NCBI RefSeq assembly: GCF_007483685.1 | Contig: NZ_VMKN01000001.1 | Location: 2,657,549 to 2,721,548 of the forward strand | DNA: 64,000 nucleotides | Direction: 5' to 3' | Origin: Litoribacter populi | Lineage (GTDB): Bacteria; Bacteroidota; Bacteroidia; Cytophagales; Cyclobacteriaceae | Part shown: positions 26,314-34,894 of the stretch, piece after piece | Position numbering within the stretch: the first letter of the stretch is position 1 | Layout of the letters: each line of letters opens with the position of its first letter | The notes under the pieces: generated by a model | The model's input: the letters and a program-made list of their open reading frames with translations, nothing else | Databases searched by the model: none | What the model was told of the DNA's origin: nothing | Position numbers and translations under genes: made by a program

Positions 26314-27420
26314 TTAGGAAGGACCTTGGACCTCCAAATTGCCATTTTCGTCTATTGTCATAGGATTGATAAAAACCACACGATCATCGCCAGTAGCCTT
26401 TGTTCTGCCATGATAGACAGCATACATGTGGCTATTGTTAGGCGTAAACAACACACTATTATGCCCTGTACCTGTCACCTCTCCTCCTGAAGCCGTATTT
26501 TTTTCAATAACAGGATTGTTGCTGGCTTTTTTAAAAGGACCTAACGCTGAGTCTCCAGTAGCGTATCCTACAGCATAATGCTCACCGCCAAAATGATTTG
26601 CAGAATACATGATATAATACTTTTCTCCTTGCTTGAACGTAAAGGAGCCTTCCGTCCACCTTCTGTTAACTTCTTTGGAGGTAACAGACCGGCTTTCCCA
26701 TTCGGCTTGCTCATCATCCATGGTTAAAGGTGGTCTCAACAACATCACAGGCTCCCCAATCACACCTGAGAAATCCGGTTTAAGCTCCACTCCATAGATC
26801 CAGCTCTCCTCAATTTCATCAAACAGTCCTTTCTCTCTAGCCCAATCAGCTATTTCAGACTCTACCGGGTGCTTATAGCAAGCTCGGGAATAGTATAGGT
26901 AATATCTGTCATCCTCCTTATACACATTAGCATCAATAATTGGGTAACCTGGATCAAAAATGGGTCGATTTTGAATATCTGTAAACGGACCTGTTGGAAC
27001 ATCGGCCACTGCTACACCAATTCTAAAATTCTCCTCTTCGTTGGTTGGATTCTCCCTCCAATCAGCGCTGTAAAACATGTAATATTGATCATCAAACTTA
27101 TAAACCTCAGGAGCCCAAAAATTAGCTACACTCCAAGAATCATCCGTATTGCCATAGAATACCTGCCCCTTGTTTTCCCAATTGTTGAGGTCTTCCGAAG
27201 CATATACCGCAAACCCATCTTTGGCTCCTCCCCCGGTACCGTACATATAATACATTCCGTTTTCATCATCCAAAATAAATGGATCGCCAAATTTTACATC
27301 CAATGGATTTTCGATAACAATGTGTCCATTTTCTTGAGTTGACTTCTGCTGGCATGAATGGAAAACTGCAAAAAAGGAGCCTAAAAGGAGCAAGTAAAAA
27401 TTATAAATCGGTTTTTTCAT
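26314..27420 (-). CDS. Glycoside hydrolase family 43 lipoprotein
   Basis: A 368-residue five-bladed beta-propeller enzyme with a lipoprotein signal (FFAVFHSC). Candidate catalytic residues are the base Asp in VKFGDPFIL, the pKa-modulating Asp in PIIDANVY and the acid Glu in RWTEGSFTF. GH43 members remove arabinofuranosyl, xylosyl or galactosyl/galactofuranosyl units. With the galactose genes in the same operon, a galactose- or arabinose-containing glycan is likely, but the linkage cannot be read from sequence. Its start overlaps the galT stop by 4 bp and it is the last gene of the PUL operon. Confidence 0.88.
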   Translation of the reverse strand: MKKPIYNFYLLLLGSFFAVFHSCQQKSTQENGHIVIENPLDVKFGDPFILDDENGMYYMYGTGGGAKDGFAVYASEDLNNWENKGQVFYGNTDDSWSVANFWAPEVYKFDDQYYMFYSADWRENPTNEEENFRIGVAVADVPTGPFTDIQNRPIFDPGYPIIDANVYKEDDRYYLYYSRACYKHPVESEIADWAREKGLFDEIEESWIYGVELKPDFSGVIGEPVMLLRPPLTMDDEQAEWESRSVTSKEVNRRWTEGSFTFKQGEKYYIMYSANHFGGEHYAVGYATGDSALGPFKKASNNPVIEKNTASGGEVTGTGHNSVLFTPNNSHMYAVYHGRTKATGDDRVVFINPMTIDENGNLEVQGPS

Positions 27421-28475
27421 GTCAATATCATTTTACTTTTATAATGTTCAGATGGAAGACTTTTCAATATACCCGCCGCCTTTTCAGGGGTTAAATCACG
27501 TTGTGGATTTGCCAGCATTTCGTAACCTACCATAAACTTTTTAACTGTAGCGGATCTAAGCAATGGCGGGTAAAAAACCATATGCAAATCCCACTCTGGG
27601 TGATCTTTTCCATCCGTAGGAGCCTGATGGATACCACCAGAATATGGAAATGACACTTTAAAAAGGTTATCATACATTATAGTCAATCTTCTATAGGCGT
27701 CTGCTAAGTCTTTCAGTTGGGAAGCTGTCACATCCTTCAAAGAAGATAAATGCATTTTTGGAGCAATCATGGCTTCAAATGGCCATACTGCCCAAAATGG
27801 TACCAGCCCCACAAAAGTGTCATTTTCAAACAACACCCTCTCTTTTTTTACTAACTCTTCCTGCGCATAATCTACCACCATGCTACTCCCTTTTCGGCGG
27901 TAATATTCTTCAAACTTGTTGGATTTCTTCTCCTGTTCGGATGGTATACTTTGTTGGGCCCAAATCTGGCCATGAGGGTGGGGATTGGAACAACCCATTA
28001 TTTGTCCCTTATTTTCAAATATTTGCACATAATTAATGTAGGGAAGAGACCCAAGCTCAGTAAATTCACGCTGCCACAGTTTCAAGACTTTTTCAACCTC
28101 TACAACTGAAAGCTCAGGAACTGTGAGGTCATGGCGAGGTGAAAAACATACAACTTTGCAAATGCCTCTTTCACTTTTTGCTTTGAAAAAATCCCCTTCC
28201 TCAAAACTACCTTCAGGTACATTTTCTGTGATTGCTCCAAAATCATTTGTAAACACAAACGTCTCTTCGTATCTAGGATTTTGATCTCCCCCCACCCGTT
28301 CGTTTCCGGGACAGAGATAACAACTTGGATCATGAGTCAAGCCCTCAGCAATCACCGGCTTCTCCTGTTGGCCTTGCCAAGGTCTTTTTCCTCGATGAGG
28401 GGATACTTGTACATACTCCCCCGTGAATGGGTTGTACCTCCTATGGCTATGTTCTTCAAAGTCAAATTTCTCCAT
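27417..28475 (-). CDS. galT: UDP-glucose:hexose-1-phosphate uridylyltransferase
   Basis: A 352-residue cytoplasmic enzyme of the HIT superfamily. The catalytic SNPHPHGQIW motif with the uridylylated histidine is present, as is the metal-binding CYLCPGNERVGGD near the N-terminus. It transfers UMP from UDP-glucose to galactose-1-phosphate in the Leloir pathway. It starts 2 bp after galK and overlaps the next GH43 gene by 4 bp. Confidence 0.96.
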   Translation of the reverse strand: MEKFDFEEHSHRRYNPFTGEYVQVSPHRGKRPWQGQQEKPVIAEGLTHDPSCYLCPGNERVGGDQNPRYEETFVFTNDFGAITENVPEGSFEEGDFFKAKSERGICKVVCFSPRHDLTVPELSVVEVEKVLKLWQREFTELGSLPYINYVQIFENKGQIMGCSNPHPHGQIWAQQSIPSEQEKKSNKFEEYYRRKGSSMVVDYAQEELVKKERVLFENDTFVGLVPFWAVWPFEAMIAPKMHLSSLKDVTASQLKDLADAYRRLTIMYDNLFKVSFPYSGGIHQAPTDGKDHPEWDLHMVFYPPLLRSATVKKFMVGYEMLANPQRDLTPEKAAGILKSLPSEHYKSKMILT

Positions 28476-28477
28476 TT

Positions 28478-29677
28478 CTATTCCATTATTTCACGTACTC
28501 CATCCTGAATATTAACCCTATAAATTACTAGCTCCTGATTAAAGGCCTTTTGGAATACTTGTTTCATTTCGTTTTCAAAAGCTTGAGCTTCATTTTTTTT
28601 GACCAAATTAATCGTGCAACCCCCAAAACCTCCACCCATCATTCTGCTTCCCTTTACCGAATTCATGCTTTTGGCGGCCTCTACTAAAAGATCAAGCTCC
28701 GCACAACTCACTTCATATAAATTGGATAAACCATCATGCGATTGATACATTTTTGTGCCAAAGCCTACCATATCTCCTTTATCCAACGCTTTACAAGCAT
28801 CTAACACCCTCTGGTTTTCCTCAACCACAAACTTACACCGCTGATAAATCACCGGATCCAAAAGAGACTTCTGCTCTTCAAGCATGGATAAAGTGACATC
28901 CCGCAGTGAAGCTACATTTTCATGATTCTTAGACAATATGGCAACACCTTTATCACATTCTTCTCTTCGGGTGTTATAGGCAGAATCAGCCAGCGAATGC
29001 TTCACTTGGGTATCACAGAGTAGAATTTCATAATCTTGGAGGTCAAGTTTAAAATGGCGATAATCAAGACTCCTACAGTCCAATTGGATCACATGATCTA
29101 TTTTTCCCATAATGGATGCAAATTGATCCATGATACCACATTGGACACCAGCAAAGGTATGCTCGGCCTTTTGGGCCATTTTGATCAGGTCTATTTTTTT
29201 TATATCATACCCAAAGAGTCTATTTAAACCAACCGCAACACCACATTCCAAAGCTGCAGATGATGACAGGCCAGCACCAATAGGGATATCCCCTCCAAAA
29301 ACACAATCAAACCCAGTAATCAGAAATCCTTTTTCCTGAAATTGGGCCACAACACCCATAATGTAATTGGCCCAGCCAGATGGCAATGGACTAAAGTCCT
29401 CCAAATCAAAAATAAACTCTTCCTTATAGTCAATTGAAAATATTCGACAGGTCCTTCCTGAATTTTTGCCTAATGCCAGTTCAATTTCCATATCAATGGC
29501 CGCCGGCAATACAAATCCTTCATTGTAATCCGTATGATCACCGATCAAGTTAATCCTACCCGGGGCCTTCACCCGAATAGGATCGCTACTATATAGGTTT
29601 GAATAGGTTTGTAGAACAGATCGATTATCATGTCTTTCGGATTCTAAAGAAGTCACTGCATCACCGGATTTAGCCAT
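28478..29677 (-). CDS. galK: Galactokinase
   Basis: A 399-residue GHMP kinase. The galactokinase signature is APGRINLIGDHTDYNEGFVL, the ATP-binding loop is PIGAGLSSSAALE and the C-terminal motif is MMGGGFGGCTI. It phosphorylates galactose at C1. It has about 30 residues before the SDPIRVKAPGR core. It follows galE by 14 bp in the operon. Confidence 0.96.
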   Translation of the reverse strand: MAKSGDAVTSLESERHDNRSVLQTYSNLYSSDPIRVKAPGRINLIGDHTDYNEGFVLPAAIDMEIELALGKNSGRTCRIFSIDYKEEFIFDLEDFSPLPSGWANYIMGVVAQFQEKGFLITGFDCVFGGDIPIGAGLSSSAALECGVAVGLNRLFGYDIKKIDLIKMAQKAEHTFAGVQCGIMDQFASIMGKIDHVIQLDCRSLDYRHFKLDLQDYEILLCDTQVKHSLADSAYNTRREECDKGVAILSKNHENVASLRDVTLSMLEEQKSLLDPVIYQRCKFVVEENQRVLDACKALDKGDMVGFGTKMYQSHDGLSNLYEVSCAELDLLVEAAKSMNSVKGSRMMGGGFGGCTINLVKKNEAQAFENEMKQVFQKAFNQELVIYRVNIQDGVREIME

Positions 29678-29691
29678 TATATTATCATTTA

Positions 29692-30702
29692 TTAATTCTT
29701 AAATTTCCCGTCTGTCGGACCACTTTCCCACTTCCACGCACTTTCTACTACTTTATTTATATCTGTTATTTTTGCCTCCCAACCCAATTGGGACTTAGCG
29801 AGACTTGGGTCAGCAACCAAGGATGTGGCATCTCCTTCCCTCCTTGGGGCCAGTTCAAAAGGAACATTGCAGCCAGTTACTTTTTCGACAGCCCGCAATA
29901 CTTCCATCACCGAATATCCTTTTCCTGTCCCTAGATTAAAGACATCGGAAGACTTCCCTTGTTCAATGTATTGGAGAGCCAAATAATGTGCTTCGGCCAA
30001 ATCCTCAACATGAATATAATCCCGCAGACATGTGCCATCAGGAGTCTCATAATCATCGCCAAACACTTTTATGGGACCCATTGCGCCTTTAGCGGTTTTG
30101 AGCAACAGGGGGATCAAATGGGTTTCTGGCTCGTGATCCTCACCAATACTTCCGTCCAGGGCTGAACCCGAAGCATTAAAATACCTCAAGAAAACATACT
30201 GAAATTTGTATGCTCGACCATAGTCCTCAAGGATTTGTTCAAGAAAATACTTACTCTTACCATAGGGACTCAATGGTTGCTGAGGATGTTTTTCATCCAA
30301 CGGTAAATAATCAGGATTTCCGTAAGTGGCACAGGTACTTGAAAAAATGAAGTTTAGGCAACCGAAAGCCTTCATAACTCTCAATAGAGTCATGGGTTGC
30401 AAAACATTGTTTTCATAATATTTTTCAGGTTCGGACACCGATTCACCTACATAGGTATAAGCAGCAAAATGTACCACCGCATCAATTTTATGTTTAATAA
30501 AGATCCGTTTCAGCAATCTTTCGTTTCCAATGCTACCCAGATAGAATTGAAGGTTTTCACTATCCTCCAAGGCATCTTGATGTCCATACTCAAGGGTATC
30601 TATTACAACCAGCTTAAACCCTTTTTTTAACAATAATCGGCAGGTGTGAGACCCAATATATCCAGCTCCACCGGTTATTAAAATGCAAGTTTGTCCCGTC
30701 AT
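29692..30702 (-). CDS. galE: UDP-glucose 4-epimerase
   Basis: A 336-residue short-chain dehydrogenase/reductase with the NAD motif TGGAGYIGSHTC, the catalytic SSTCATYG region and Y-x3-K in SPYGKSKYFLEQ. It interconverts UDP-galactose and UDP-glucose, regenerating the galT substrate. Its start overlaps the galM stop by 4 bp. Confidence 0.96.
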   Translation of the reverse strand: MTGQTCILITGGAGYIGSHTCRLLLKKGFKLVVIDTLEYGHQDALEDSENLQFYLGSIGNERLLKRIFIKHKIDAVVHFAAYTYVGESVSEPEKYYENNVLQPMTLLRVMKAFGCLNFIFSSTCATYGNPDYLPLDEKHPQQPLSPYGKSKYFLEQILEDYGRAYKFQYVFLRYFNASGSALDGSIGEDHEPETHLIPLLLKTAKGAMGPIKVFGDDYETPDGTCLRDYIHVEDLAEAHYLALQYIEQGKSSDVFNLGTGKGYSVMEVLRAVEKVTGCNVPFELAPRREGDATSLVADPSLAKSQLGWEAKITDINKVVESAWKWESGPTDGKFKN

Positions 30703-31835
30703 TCTTCGATTGAAAATTTATATATACAGGTTTGAGAATAAGTTTCATCTGGTTCCAATTCCGTACTGGGAAAGTTTGGCTGATTGGGAGAATCCGGGAA
30801 ATGCTGAGTCTCTAGACAGAATGCAGAACGATAGTTATACGTCAAACCATTTTTTCCATCTACACTTCCATCTAAGAAGTTGCCACTGTAAAACTGTATT
30901 CCCGGCTCAGTGGTGTAAACCTCCATCTTCCTTCCATTCTGCGGTGCAACGACTGTTGCGGCCAATGTTAAAGTTCCTTTCTCAGGCTTGTCCAAAACCC
31001 AGTTGTGATCGTACCCACCACCATGTTGGAGCTGCTCGTAGTCCTGATCAATCCGCTCCCCCATAGTGACGGGTTGGGTAAAGTCAAAGGGGCTACCTGA
31101 TACAGATCGGATTTCACCCAATGGAATCAATACGCTATCCACTGGCGTATAATTGCTGGCGTTTAGCTGTAGCACATGATCCATCACGTCTGCCTTTCCA
31201 GCACCGTTCAAGTTGAAAAAGGAATGGTGGGTAAGGTTGACAACCGTTTTTTTGTCTGTCGTAGCTTCATAATCAATCTTAAACTCATTATCCTCTGTAA
31301 GGGCATAGGTCATTTTCACATCCAGTTTGCCCGGATAGCCTTCTTCCCCGTCGGGAGAAACGTAGTGCAAAACCAGCCTGCTTTCATTGGCCTCCAATAC
31401 TTCCCACACCACATTGTGAAAGCCACCGGGGCCACCGTGCAATGCATTCGGCCCATTATTCTTAGCCAATTCATATGTTTCACCATCCAAGGTAAATCGT
31501 CCCTCGGCTATCCGATTGCCATATCTTCCTATTGCAGCTCCAAAGTAAGCCTCTGAACTTTCTTGATAGTCCTGAACAGAATCAAAACCTAAGACAATAT
31601 CTTCAACCTCTCCATTTCTATCGGGCACCAAAAGCTGGACTACCCGCCCCCCATAATTGGTCACGGTCATCTCCATTCCTTTGCTATTCCTCAAATGATA
31701 TAAATTCACTTCTTTTCCGTCTATTTCTGTGGTGAATGCCTCTTCATTCTGTTGATTTAAAGCTGTGCAGGATGCGGATATGATTACTGAGCAGCTTAGT
31801 ACAATCCAAGGGAATATTTTGCTTCTTTTTATCAT
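30699..31835 (-). CDS. galM: Aldose 1-epimerase (galactose mutarotase), exported lipoprotein
   Basis: A 378-residue enzyme with a lipoprotein-type signal (SVIISASC), so it acts outside the cytoplasm. Catalytic His lies in NLTHHSFFNLNG and catalytic Glu in FCLETQHFPDSPN. It equilibrates beta- and alpha-galactose released by the glycosidases before uptake and phosphorylation. It overlaps the GH2 gene upstream and galE downstream by 4 bp each, indicating coupled translation from hydrolase through mutarotase to epimerase. Confidence 0.94.
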   Translation of the reverse strand: MIKRSKIFPWIVLSCSVIISASCTALNQQNEEAFTTEIDGKEVNLYHLRNSKGMEMTVTNYGGRVVQLLVPDRNGEVEDIVLGFDSVQDYQESSEAYFGAAIGRYGNRIAEGRFTLDGETYELAKNNGPNALHGGPGGFHNVVWEVLEANESRLVLHYVSPDGEEGYPGKLDVKMTYALTEDNEFKIDYEATTDKKTVVNLTHHSFFNLNGAGKADVMDHVLQLNASNYTPVDSVLIPLGEIRSVSGSPFDFTQPVTMGERIDQDYEQLQHGGGYDHNWVLDKPEKGTLTLAATVVAPQNGRKMEVYTTEPGIQFYSGNFLDGSVDGKNGLTYNYRSAFCLETQHFPDSPNQPNFPSTELEPDETYSQTCIYKFSIEE

Positions 31836-33682
31836 CGGTATATCGTTATATCATATAGTTTTTGATGAAGAATATTGAGTGCTTTTTCATCAAACTTTAC
31901 AACCTCTCTGTCATAAGTCATTAAACCATTCACCTCGATTTCCACATCTGTAGTTTGGGTATAGACAGCTGCAGATAAACCTTTTTTGATTAATGGTTCC
32001 AAAGCATCAATCAGCTTGCTATACCGTTCCATTAACTCGTCCTTGTTCTCAAAACTTTGATACCCCCAATTATCCTTTTCCTGCCAGGTGTGCCCCTCAA
32101 CAGGAAGTCCCAGGCCTCCAAACTCTCCTAAAACAAGTATTTGGTCTTTGCCATAAATAGAGGGATCAGGCATGGCCGCATCGGGATAGTTATGCAAATC
32201 CATAATATCACCTGTGATCTTGCTTCCTTCCATCATGAAATTCCCCCCACTTGCACTGTTCACTAACCTTGTAGGATCATGGTTTCGGGTCCATTCCGTT
32301 ATTTCTGCAGTTTTAAACTGACCCCAGGCTTCGTTAAATGGAACCCAAACCACTATGGAAGGGAAATTATAGTTAGCATCCATAATAGCTTTCCATTCCG
32401 TTCGGAAGATCTCTTCAGATTCAGGGGTCCTATCTTTTTCGGTACCGATTCCTGCGATTCCCGGACGTGATTCCCAGCGATTGCCATGGTCCCCATTTGG
32501 CATGTCCTGCCAAACCAGCATCCCCATTTTATCGCAGTGATAATACCACCTGGCTGGTTCCACTTTCACATGTTTACGGATCATATTGAAGCCCATTTCT
32601 TGGGTCTTTTCAATATCGTATACCATGGCCTCTTCATTTGGAGCGGTATAGAGTCCATCAGGCCACCAGCCTTGGTCTAAAGGCCCATATTGGAACACAA
32701 ACTCATCATTCAACATCATTCTTTGAATACCATCCGTATCCTCAGCCATACTGATCTTTCTCAAAGCCGAATATGTATGAACTCTGTCCACTACTTTATT
32801 CCCATCCATTAAGGAAACCTCAATATCATACAAAAACGGATTTTCGGGAGACCAATGAATTGGATCAGCAATTTGAAGGTCAACTTCACCATCTGTACCT
32901 GATACTGCTTGGGAAGCTATTTCCTTTCCTTCAGCCAGTAGTTTAACTGCTACCTCCAAACCATCTGATGCACCTTCCAATAGAGCAGCCACCCTTATGC
33001 TGCTATTATCAAAGTTGGGCGTATTCTTAGTTTGGGTAATGTAGTTGCTCGGTACCGGTTCCAACCAAACCGTTTGCCAAATACCCGTCACAGGAGTATA
33101 CCAGATGCTGCGTGGTTTTTCCACTTGCTTACCTCTCGGCTGTGGCCCTTCATCCGTAGGATCCCAAACCCTTACAACAACCTCCTGTCTAGACCCTTCA
33201 GAGATAAATTCGGTGATGTCAAAATAAAAAGGGTCGTACCCACCGCGGTGAACACCTGCGGACTGCCCATTTATAAAAACTTCGGCTTCCCAATCTACGG
33301 CACCAAAATGCATCAACAACCTTTCTTCCCGCTGACCGGGGCTTACTTCAAATTCCCTTTTATACCAGAGTTCATTGTCCTTTCCGACCTGCTTGCCTAC
33401 TCCCGAAAGCTTAGATTCAACCGCAAAAGGAACCAATATTTTTCCGTCGAAAACCCTTGGAAGCCCAGCTCCCTTCTCCTTTATAGTATAGTCCCAATGA
33501 CCATTTAGATTGATCCAATTTTCGCGAGTCATTTGGGGCCGAGGATATTCTTGATGAGGTTGATCTCCTACTTGGGTGGTCCAAGGAGTATCCATGGACC
33601 TTATCTCTGGTTCGGCATTGCTTTGCGCAAAAAGGTTAAAGCAGCCCAATACAAAAGCTGATGACAAAATGAATGTTTTCAT
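31832..33682 (-). CDS. Glycoside hydrolase family 2 enzyme
   Basis: A 616-residue secreted enzyme with a signal peptide (FVLGCFNLFAQS). Domains: sugar-binding beta domain (about 45-215, GAVDWEAEVFINGQSAGVHR), immunoglobulin-like domain (about 215-310) and TIM barrel. The acid/base Glu is in VVWVPFNEAWGQF and the likely nucleophile Glu in LVLGEFGGLG. It is shorter than LacZ-type beta-galactosidases and resembles the compact Bacteroidota PUL GH2 type. Beta-galactosidase activity is suggested by the adjoining Leloir genes; other GH2 activities remain possible. Confidence 0.9.
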   Translation of the reverse strand: MKTFILSSAFVLGCFNLFAQSNAEPEIRSMDTPWTTQVGDQPHQEYPRPQMTRENWINLNGHWDYTIKEKGAGLPRVFDGKILVPFAVESKLSGVGKQVGKDNELWYKREFEVSPGQREERLLMHFGAVDWEAEVFINGQSAGVHRGGYDPFYFDITEFISEGSRQEVVVRVWDPTDEGPQPRGKQVEKPRSIWYTPVTGIWQTVWLEPVPSNYITQTKNTPNFDNSSIRVAALLEGASDGLEVAVKLLAEGKEIASQAVSGTDGEVDLQIADPIHWSPENPFLYDIEVSLMDGNKVVDRVHTYSALRKISMAEDTDGIQRMMLNDEFVFQYGPLDQGWWPDGLYTAPNEEAMVYDIEKTQEMGFNMIRKHVKVEPARWYYHCDKMGMLVWQDMPNGDHGNRWESRPGIAGIGTEKDRTPESEEIFRTEWKAIMDANYNFPSIVVWVPFNEAWGQFKTAEITEWTRNHDPTRLVNSASGGNFMMEGSKITGDIMDLHNYPDAAMPDPSIYGKDQILVLGEFGGLGLPVEGHTWQEKDNWGYQSFENKDELMERYSKLIDALEPLIKKGLSAAVYTQTTDVEIEVNGLMTYDREVVKFDEKALNILHQKLYDITIYR

Positions 33683-33709
33683 GCTATTAGGGTTAATTGT
33701 AAATTACTT

Positions 33710-34858
33710 TTAATTCACTTCCAAATCATTCTTGGAAGGCAGCTTTGGAAAAGGGGCATGTGGTTCAGTTTGATACCAGTACACTACCGAGCTGATGTCG
33801 GACTTTTGTGGCAAATAGCGGTGATCGCTTCTCCAGCCCAAATCCTGTACGGTCACCTTTAAATCCTCTTCAAAGCGAATCGGATCTTGTATATGCCATC
33901 TGTACATTCCAAACCTTTGCTGAGAATCGTAAACTCCATCAGGCCTAATCACTTGGTGCATACCAGCATATGCAGTAGAATACTCCTCGTATTGCTTGGT
34001 TTTTTTATTTTCAAAATTGTATGAGCCGAGAAAATAATCTTCCGTTCCTGTTCCAGCTATGGTCGGAAATTCTTTATCTCCATCCATATAAAACTTCACT
34101 TCTCCTTCTCCCCACCAACCTTTATTGTTAACCTGCCAAGCCATATAGGTACCGACAAAGTGGCCTTTACCTTTTATCCCATCTACCAGAGTGTGTAAGG
34201 ATCCATCAGTAGGATTGCTCCTGCGAAACTGGGCATGGAAATAAGCTGCCTCCTCTGGAACCTCCGTTTCTGTATAAGTAATCTGGTAAAAAACATTCAT
34301 GCGTTCAGCCCCCATATTTTCCATGGTGATTTTACACTTCCTTCTAAAAGGCATTACCCAGAACGAATTGAATGAACTGCCGGGATTAACTTGTATCGGT
34401 AAGGAGTTTAAATGGGCATACTCCCCCCAACCCATACCGAAGAAATCCCCAACTGGCACTTCTACTGACGGCTCTTTTTCATCATCATAATATATTCTAA
34501 GAATTGTAAATCTCCAATCACCAGTAGGTGTCATCCAGATGTGCTGAATAGCTCCAGATCCTTCAATTTCGGCTAAAGTATGGGTTTCCCCTGCTTCTAT
34601 CCATGCAAATGGGTTTACTTTCCATCCCACACCCAATTCCCGGGCTTGGTGGCCGTGAACACCTTCTTCTAAAGTCGCCATCCCCCCTTTACCCGGTTCT
34701 CCAGTAGGGTTTTCAGGACTGATGGATCGAGTTTTGGCATTGGACAACCTATAGAGGTTTCCCATATTTACTTCCAATGCATTGAATTTTTCTTGAGCAT
34801 TCCCTACAAAGTGAAGACATAAAAAACCTAATACCAGAATTGTAATTTTACTTCTCAT
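33710..34858 (-). CDS. GH172 (DUF2961) family glycosidase
   Basis: A 382-residue secreted protein with a signal peptide (ITILVLGFLCLHFVGNAQ). Family hallmarks are IQHIWMTPTGDWRF, VPVGDFFGMGWG, WWGEGEVKFYMDGD and TIAGTGTEDYFLGSYNF; the Glu residues in the last two are the probable catalytic pair. Characterised GH172 enzymes act on alpha-D-fructofuranosyl or alpha-D-arabinofuranosyl linkages. That suggests a furanosyl unit, possibly D-configured, in the target glycan. It lies between the unassigned enzyme and GH2 in the operon. Confidence 0.9.
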   Translation of the reverse strand: MRSKITILVLGFLCLHFVGNAQEKFNALEVNMGNLYRLSNAKTRSISPENPTGEPGKGGMATLEEGVHGHQARELGVGWKVNPFAWIEAGETHTLAEIEGSGAIQHIWMTPTGDWRFTILRIYYDDEKEPSVEVPVGDFFGMGWGEYAHLNSLPIQVNPGSSFNSFWVMPFRRKCKITMENMGAERMNVFYQITYTETEVPEEAAYFHAQFRRSNPTDGSLHTLVDGIKGKGHFVGTYMAWQVNNKGWWGEGEVKFYMDGDKEFPTIAGTGTEDYFLGSYNFENKKTKQYEEYSTAYAGMHQVIRPDGVYDSQQRFGMYRWHIQDPIRFEEDLKVTVQDLGWRSDHRYLPQKSDISSVVYWYQTEPHAPFPKLPSKNDLEVN

Positions 34859-34894
34859 TTATTAATTGTTTTTATTATTCAAATATTCAAAATC